From Telmatospirillum sp. (GTDB taxonomy: Bacteria; Pseudomonadota; Alphaproteobacteria; Rhodospirillales; Magnetospirillaceae), in NCBI GenBank assembly GCA_031291415.1, contig JARLJB010000255.1, positions 1-46,266 on the forward strand: a stretch of DNA of 46,266 bases, given 5' to 3'. The translations under genes and the position numbers were made by a program. Below the pieces are notes generated by a model. The model had not been told where the DNA came from, made no database searches, and saw only the letters and a program-made list of their open reading frames with translations. How positions within the stretch are numbered: position 1 is the first letter of the stretch; each line of letters opens with the position of its first letter. Positions 41,502-46,266 of the stretch are shown piece after piece.

Positions 41502-43118
41502 ATGTCAGCAAACCTAAAGCCCGTCATCGTCAACCCAATCCTGCCCGGCTTCAATCCCGATCCATCGATCGTTCGGGTCGGTGGTGACTACTACATCGCC
41601 ACCTCCACCTTCGAATGGTATCCAGGCGTCCAAATCCATCATTCGCGCGATCTCGTGAACTGGCGGCTGCTGAGCCGCCCTCTCAACCGGGCGAGTCAGC
41701 TCGACATGCGCGGCGAGGCCGATAGCTGCGGCGTCTGGGCACCATGCCTGACCTATTCCGACGGCTTATTTTGGCTGGCCTATTCCGACGTCAAGCGGCG
41801 GCAGGGGGCGTTTAAGGACGTGCATAACTATCTCGTCACGGCGTCGTCGATCGAGGGGCCGTGGTCCGATCCGGTCTATCTCAATTCGTCGGGCTTCGAT
41901 CCATCGCTTTTCCACGACGAGGATGGGCGCCGGTGGCTGGTCAACGTCGCCTGGGATCATCGCGGTAAGCCGTCACGCTTCGGCGGTATCGTTCTTCAGG
42001 AATACGATGTGGCGGCCCGGCGCCTGACCGGGCCGATCACCAACATCTTCAAAGGGTCGCAGATTGGCCTCACCGAAGGTCCGCATCTTTACCGCCACGG
42101 CGGCTACTACCACCTGATTACCGCCGAGGGCGGCACCGGCTACGGGCATGCCGTCACTCAGGCGCGCTCGCGCACACTGACCGGTCCCTACGAGCTTCAT
42201 CCTGACGTGCATATCGTAACGGCCCGCATTACGCCCGATTGCCCCCTGCAGAGGGCGGGACACGGCGATTTCGTCGAGACAGAGGCCGGCGAAACCTATC
42301 TCGTCCACTTGACCGGTCGTTCCCGCAACGGCGGGAGACGATCGCCTCTCGGCCGGGAAACGGCGATTCAGAAGGTCATCTGGCATCAAGATGGCTGGCT
42401 GCGGCTTGCGGGCGAAAAGCAGGTTCCAAAGGTCGAGGTCGAAGCGCCGGGCCTTCCGCCATGTCCCTTCCCACCCGAGCCCGAGTGCGTCACATTCGAT
42501 GGGCCAAATCTTCACATCGCGTTTCAGTGGCTGCGCACGCCTGATCCGAAGCGGATTTTCTCGCTTGCCGAACGGCCCGGTTGCCTCCGGTTGATCGGCC
42601 GAGAATCCATCGGCTCGTGGCACGAGCAGGCGCTGGTGGCACGCCGGCAGACGGCTTTTTCCTACGATGCCGAGACCGAGATCGACGCCAACCCCGCGAG
42701 CTATCGGCAAATGGCCGGTCTCGTCACCTACTACAACCGCTTTGCCTACCATTATCTGGCGCTGACGTTTGACGAGACGATCGGGCGCTGCCTCCAGATC
42801 CTTTCTTGCAACGGCGCCTGGCCACTCGGCACATTGACGCTCGGTCTCGATGCGCCGGTTCCGATACCGGCGACCGGAACCGTCCGGATGCGCGTCGAGG
42901 TGCGGGGGGCATCGCTGCAGTTCTTCTATTCGGTCGAAGACAGCGCCTGGATCAAGGTCGGCGGTATTCTCGACGCCTCGTTTCTCTCTGACGAATGCGG
43001 AGAAGGTGAGCATGGCAATTTCACCGGCGCATTCGTCGGCATGGCGGCCAACGATCTTGGCGGTCTGGCCATGCCGGCCGACTTCTTCCATTTTACCTAT
43101 CGGACACTCGACGTTTAG
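41502..43118 (+). CDS. Intracellular GH43 beta-xylosidase/arabinofuranosidase
   Basis: 538 residues without a signal peptide, so cytoplasmic. The GH43 triad is visible: [20 protein letters not shown] (base Asp), [17 protein letters not shown] (second Asp) and [20 protein letters not shown] (acid Glu). [20 protein letters not shown] and the C-terminal beta-sandwich (about residues 330-538, with [16 protein letters not shown]) match XynB-type beta-xylosidases. It would finish imported oligosaccharides to pentoses. Located between the permease and ATPase genes of the same transporter. Confidence 0.92.
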   Translation: MSANLKPVIVNPILPGFNPDPSIVRVGGDYYIATSTFEWYPGVQIHHSRDLVNWRLLSRPLNRASQLDMRGEADSCGVWAPCLTYSDGLFWLAYSDVKRRQGAFKDVHNYLVTASSIEGPWSDPVYLNSSGFDPSLFHDEDGRRWLVNVAWDHRGKPSRFGGIVLQEYDVAARRLTGPITNIFKGSQIGLTEGPHLYRHGGYYHLITAEGGTGYGHAVTQARSRTLTGPYELHPDVHIVTARITPDCPLQRAGHGDFVETEAGETYLVHLTGRSRNGGRRSPLGRETAIQKVIWHQDGWLRLAGEKQVPKVEVEAPGLPPCPFPPEPECVTFDGPNLHIAFQWLRTPDPKRIFSLAERPGCLRLIGRESIGSWHEQALVARRQTAFSYDAETEIDANPASYRQMAGLVTYYNRFAYHYLALTFDETIGRCLQILSCNGAWPLGTLTLGLDAPVPIPATGTVRMRVEVRGASLQFFYSVEDSAWIKVGGILDASFLSDECGEGEHGNFTGAFVGMAANDLGGLAMPADFFHFTYRTLDV

Positions 43119-43129
43119 GACCGGATACC

Positions 43130-44155
43130 ATGGCTACGCTTGAGTTTACCTCAGTCAGGAAGGCGTTCGGGACCACCGAGGTCATTTCTGATGTTTCGCT
43201 CCAGATCCCACACGGCTCGTTCACCGTGTTCGTCGGTCCGTCCGGTTGTGGCAAGTCGACTCTTCTGCGCCTCGTCGCCGGGTTGGAGGAGATTACGTCC
43301 GGTAGGATCTCGATCGATGGCAAGGACGTGACATTTACGCGCTCGTCCGAACGCGGCATTGCGATGGTGTTCCAGTCCTACGCGCTTTACCCGCATATGA
43401 CGGTCGCGCAAAATATCGGCTTTGCGCTGAAGATGGCCGGCAAACCGAGAGACGAGATCACGCGCCGAGTCAACGAGGCGGCGGCGGTCCTCCAGCTTCA
43501 AACGCTGCTCAACCGTCGTCCCGGCGAGCTTTCCGGAGGTCAGCGCCAGCGGGTGGCGATTGGACGGGCGATTGTCCGCGAACCGAAAGTTTTCCTCTTC
43601 GACGAACCATTGTCGAATCTCGACGCCGCGCTGCGGACCCAAATGCGGGTGGAGCTGGCGCAACTCCATAAGCGTCTTGGTGCGACCATGGTCTACGTCA
43701 CTCACGACCAGGTAGAGGCGATGACGCTCGCCGACCAGATCGTGGTTGTCAACAAAGGGCAGATCGAGCAAGTTGGCGGCCCGCTGGAGCTTTACGCCCG
43801 CCCCAAGACGGTGTTTGTCGCCGGTTTCATCGGTTCGCCGAAAATGAACCTGATCGAGGGCGATTACGCCGCCGCACGTGGTCTCCACACCTTCGGCATC
43901 CGTCCTGAGCATATCGACGTGGTTGCGACCGACGGTGCTCCATGGACGGGCGTAGTGCAGTTCAGCGAGCGGCTTGGCAGCGATACTTTTCTTCACGTTG
44001 ACGTGGATGGGATCGGGCGTGTCGTTGCCCGGTCAACCGGCGACACAAATCTCACAGGCGGCGAGCGCATCGGTCTTTCGCCGAAGCAGGGTCATGAGCA
44101 CGGTTTCGATTCGGAGAATCGAGCTATCGATAGATCAAGGATGAACGTTGTCTGA
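43130..44155 (+). CDS. Sugar ABC transporter ATP-binding protein of the xylan/arabinan operon
   Basis: 341 residues. Walker A is GPSGCGKST, the signature [15 protein letters not shown], Walker [13 protein letters not shown] and the H-loop YVTHD; a TOBE region with [11 protein letters not shown] follows. It is a paralogue of the ATPase at 3987, with the same segment order and many shared blocks. Starting 11 bases after the GH43 stop, it completes a binding protein, two-permease and ATPase importer. Confidence 0.94.
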   Translation: MATLEFTSVRKAFGTTEVISDVSLQIPHGSFTVFVGPSGCGKSTLLRLVAGLEEITSGRISIDGKDVTFTRSSERGIAMVFQSYALYPHMTVAQNIGFALKMAGKPRDEITRRVNEAAAVLQLQTLLNRRPGELSGGQRQRVAIGRAIVREPKVFLFDEPLSNLDAALRTQMRVELAQLHKRLGATMVYVTHDQVEAMTLADQIVVVNKGQIEQVGGPLELYARPKTVFVAGFIGSPKMNLIEGDYAAARGLHTFGIRPEHIDVVATDGAPWTGVVQFSERLGSDTFLHVDVDGIGRVVARSTGDTNLTGGERIGLSPKQGHEHGFDSENRAIDRSRMNVV

Positions 44156-44194
44156 CATGGCCGGCCACGGGAACGGGCGGATCGCAAGTTGAGA

Positions 44195-44245
44195 TGGTTG
44201 CGGGGAGAGGATTTGAACCTCTGACCTTCAGGTTATGAGCCTGAA
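44195..44245 (-). pseudogene. 3' fragment of a tRNA-Met gene (probable attachment-site scar)
   Basis: On the minus strand the anticodon arm (TCAGG-CTCATAA-CCTGA, anticodon CAT), variable loop, T arm (AGAGG-TTCAAAT-CCTCT) and 3' acceptor strand CCCCGCA-ACCA are all present. Upstream, where the D arm and the 5' acceptor strand TGCGGGG should be, the sequence is unrelated and cannot pair. A 51-base 3' half with an exact anticodon-stem boundary is what tRNA-targeting integrases leave behind. By the usual geometry the intact tRNA-Met would lie further right, outside the window. Confidence 0.75.
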
Positions 44246-44311
44246 GCGACGGCCGGGGCACAATCGTCTTACCGTGGCCACGGCAACCACTATCGGTTCG
44301 GCAGTGAGCGG

Positions 44312-45250
44312 TCATGCGACAAGCTGTCCCTGGCGTTCGGCGATACCGATCGTCGCTTTCGTTCCGCTGTTGAATTCAAGAAAATCGGCTTCGATGCCGT
44401 CACTGAAGATAACACCATGCTCGGGCATCTCCGAGACGACGGTCATCGCGTCATCATGAGCGATCTGGCCGACGACCAACGAGGCGGCGGTGATCCGACT
44501 GGGAAACGGTTCACGCACGAAAAAATGCAGATGGTCGGCGTCCCAGGGGAACGATCCGTCGAGAGCAGGCCGGCCTTCTCCCTGCGTGAGAGCGGCGGTC
44601 GTCGCCGCCCAGCCGGCATAAATGCTTTTCAGCCATCCGGTGGAACCAAGGCCGGTCGAAACGATGATACCGCTTGAGGACTGACGCTCCCGCCGGCCGG
44701 CAACCGAAAGGGCGTAGCGCGCCGAGGCATGGCTTTGCGGGCCGATGAAGAGATCATTGACGGCGTGGAGGGTGACACCGGTATTGAGCGTCGCCTTGGC
44801 CATGGTGACGGTTTTGATCGGTCGGCGGCCGACCAATGCCTCGGGAACAATGGCGGCCAGATCGGTCACGGCAAAGGGCAGCAGGATGCCATCCCATCGA
44901 TCGGCGTCGGGATTGACCCCGATCACCTGTTGCCCATCCAGATATTTCAAGGTGTTGGCAACCAGTCCGTCCTGCCCCAGGACGACGACAAGATCGTCCG
45001 GACCGAAAATGAAGTTGGCAAGATACTGACGATCCACCCGCTGCACGCGGCCGAAGCGGCGGAGAACCGTTTCGGCCGCCACAGTTGCTTGATGATAGTG
45101 CTCATGCTCGGCCAGATAATCGGAAAAGTCGGCCCCCAAATGTTCAACGTAGAACTGCGCCTGTTGCAGTGTGTTGAAGCGTCGGATCAGCTCGGTGAGC
45201 CTGGTCTCCCGTAACATCAGAACGATTTTGCGATCGGTTGCGGGTTGCAT
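44312..45250 (-). CDS. NAD-kinase-like (sugar kinase/ATP-NAD kinase fold) protein
   Basis: 312 residues. The NAD kinase fold is indicated by VIGVNPDADRWDGILLPF, TLHAVNDLFIGPQSHASARY (with the ND pair that binds the nicotinamide side) and SSGIIVSTGLGSTGWLKSIY. However, the usual ATP-site GGDGT reads LGQDGLVANTL, so the second Gly and the Thr are changed. A longer N-terminal helical region (RLTELIRRFNTLQQAQFYVE) is unlike housekeeping NadK. It starts 3 bases after the stop of the SPFH gene, so the pair is co-expressed. A specialised paralogue, not the main NAD kinase, is likely. Confidence 0.8.
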   Translation of the reverse strand: MQPATDRKIVLMLRETRLTELIRRFNTLQQAQFYVEHLGADFSDYLAEHEHYHQATVAAETVLRRFGRVQRVDRQYLANFIFGPDDLVVVLGQDGLVANTLKYLDGQQVIGVNPDADRWDGILLPFAVTDLAAIVPEALVGRRPIKTVTMAKATLNTGVTLHAVNDLFIGPQSHASARYALSVAGRRERQSSSGIIVSTGLGSTGWLKSIYAGWAATTAALTQGEGRPALDGSFPWDADHLHFFVREPFPSRITAASLVVGQIAHDDAMTVVSEMPEHGVIFSDGIEADFLEFNSGTKATIGIAERQGQLVA

Positions 45251-45253
45251 CGT

Positions 45254-46195
45254 CTACTCCTGCGGTTGCAGCATTTCGCGCAGCAAGTCCGGCGAAACAT
45301 TGAGTTGGCCGATTTTTCCGGCATTGTCGGCGAGATCCCGGAAGGCCAGGGCCATCAATTGGCCAGGAGCCATTCCAACCGATGCCAGGGCTTGCAGAAC
45401 CTTGGAGTCGGCGCCGTCGAAAGCCCGCATCATCGCCGCGATGCCATCTGCTTTGGCGTCGGCCTCGGCGCGCGCATTGCCGGTGGCGAGCAGCACCAGA
45501 TCCTTGTTCTGTTCCTCGAGCCCGATCTTGCCGGCCATCTCCTCCTGGGCGATCCGCAACCGGCGCTCCTGAACTGACCGCTCCGCCTCCATTTGCGCCT
45601 CGCGCACCTGCCGTTTCTTATTTTCGACCGCAACCTCGGTGGCCAGTTCGTTCTCCTTGATCGCCCGTTCCTGCTCGACAGCCGCGTTGCGCCGCGCATA
45701 GGTCGCTTCATCGGCCCGACGCAGCAGCGCTTCACGAGCCTCCGCCTCCAAGGCCCGCGCCGTTTCCGGCTTCGGCTTGATGGCCAGGATCGACAGGCCG
45801 AGAAGGTCGAGCCCCAAAGCCGCCAGGGCCGGATGCCGGCGGACAGCGTCCGAAACCCGGATTACCAGCGCCTCGCCCGACCCCAGGGCATATTTCAAAT
45901 TGAGCGCCTGCAACTCCGCCCGCATCGCCACTTGGATCTGGTCGATGACCTGCTGCGATAGCTTGTCCGGGTCCTCGGAGACATATTTTCCGTCACCACC
46001 CAGCGTAAAGTTGAGCAGGCTGGCCGTCCGCCCCGGTTCGGCAACGCGATAGGTGACCTGTCCCTGGATCGAGACCTCCTGAAAGTCGGCCGTCACCTCC
46101 TGAAAGATAAAGGGCTCGTTCACGCTGGCGGTCGGAACCACGACGATCGATGTCGTCGGTCCGAAGTACCAGAAGGAAAGTCCGGCCCCCTCCCG
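45254..46195 (-). CDS. SPFH/band-7 domain protein (5' end missing at contig edge)
   Basis: The recognisable protein begins GAGLSFWYFGPTTSIVVVPT, earlier than the GTG at 46141. The true start is probably beyond the window. The SPFH domain (FQEVTADFQEVSIQGQVTYR, ALKYALGSGEALVIRVSDAV-type segments) is followed by a long charged coiled coil (ARALEAEAREALLRRADEAT to RLRIAQEEMAGKIGLEEQNK). A C-terminal tail with ALASVGMAPGQLMALAFRDL closes it. Such proteins form oligomeric membrane scaffolds. Reading stops being coding above 46195, where a run of G and C begins. Partner of the NAD-kinase-like gene, with a 3-base gap. Confidence 0.82.
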   Translation of the reverse strand, partial: REGAGLSFWYFGPTTSIVVVPTASVNEPFIFQEVTADFQEVSIQGQVTYRVAEPGRTASLLNFTLGGDGKYVSEDPDKLSQQVIDQIQVAMRAELQALNLKYALGSGEALVIRVSDAVRRHPALAALGLDLLGLSILAIKPKPETARALEAEAREALLRRADEATYARRNAAVEQERAIKENELATEVAVENKKRQVREAQMEAERSVQERRLRIAQEEMAGKIGLEEQNKDLVLLATGNARAEADAKADGIAAMMRAFDGADSKVLQALASVGMAPGQLMALAFRDLADNAGKIGQLNVSPDLLREMLQPQE

Positions 46196-46266
46196 CGGGG
46201 GGGGGCCGCCGCGCTACTGGGTAACGTTTTTGGGTTGTTTCGTGTTTTTTAATCGAAATAACAAAA
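46196..46266. other. Anomalous contig-end sequence
   Basis: The last 71 bases open with a G homopolymer (about ten G), then GC-rich sequence, then T- and A-rich stretches ending AACAAAA. The SPFH coding frame does not continue through it. This looks like low-quality or artefactual sequence at a contig end, or a join to foreign DNA. No feature can be supported. Confidence 0.5.

Noticed and set aside
44195-44280. Complete tRNA-Met gene
   Set aside because: No sequence beyond the anticodon arm can pair with the 3' acceptor strand CCCCGCA, and no D arm is visible.

Overview
The window looks like accessory DNA of a GC-rich alphaproteobacterium, plausibly of the Rhodospirillales type. This rests on a MucR/Ros regulator at the left edge, dense GC-rich coding and the transporter and enzyme families present; a genus cannot be named from the sequence alone. 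Several scars (two genes that lost their 5' ends at one point, an internal amber stop, a LysR gene with its middle deleted, a tRNA-linked integrase stub and a tRNA-Met 3' fragment) show repeated rearrangement.

Layout. 1-2644: MucR (partial), HxlR regulator with a divergent secreted metallo-beta-lactamase-fold enzyme, and a parvulin fragment. 2628-6655: a decayed glycoside operon (GH2 fragment, ABC ATPase, GH4 with an in-frame TAG). 6612-32284: the main block. It holds a secreted ceramidase-family protein, a four-gene operon (class II aldolase, class III aminotransferase, aldolase-like protein without its metal site, SDR reductase), TetR and AraC regulators, and an eleven-gene co-directional run from 14738 to 30240. 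That run encodes DUF1329, DUF1302, an MMPL/RND transporter, a YCF48-like propeller, a sphingosine-1-phosphate-lyase-like PLP enzyme, an FGGY kinase, an ALDH3-type aldehyde dehydrogenase, an MFS transporter, a mono-haem cytochrome c, a Tat-exported ALO-family FAD oxidoreductase and a Tat-exported fold-III PLP enzyme. A LysR regulator and an alpha/beta hydrolase follow. 32385-44245: tRNA-Gly with an integrase stub, then a xylan/arabinan-type locus (DcaP-like porin, secreted GH43, XylR-type regulator, sugar ABC transporter, intracellular GH43). 44312-46195: NAD-kinase-like and SPFH proteins; the last bases look like a low-quality contig end.

Main interpretation (inference): 6612-30240 is a sphingoid-base (sphingosine, dihydro- or phytosphingosine) catabolic island. 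The ceramidase-family protein would release long-chain base. DUF1329/DUF1302/MMPL/YCF48 would move the lipid through the envelope. The cytochrome c, FAD oxidase and periplasmic PLP enzyme resemble the sphBCD set of Pseudomonas aeruginosa, which is controlled there by the AraC-family sphingosine sensor SphR; an AraC gene lies divergent to the operon here. Inside the cell the FGGY kinase could phosphorylate the base, the lyase would cut it to fatty aldehyde and phosphoethanolamine, and the ALDH would make the fatty acid. The aldolase/aminotransferase operon may be a second branch. An FGGY-family sugar-kinase fold in the place of a long-chain-base kinase would be new, as far as I know.
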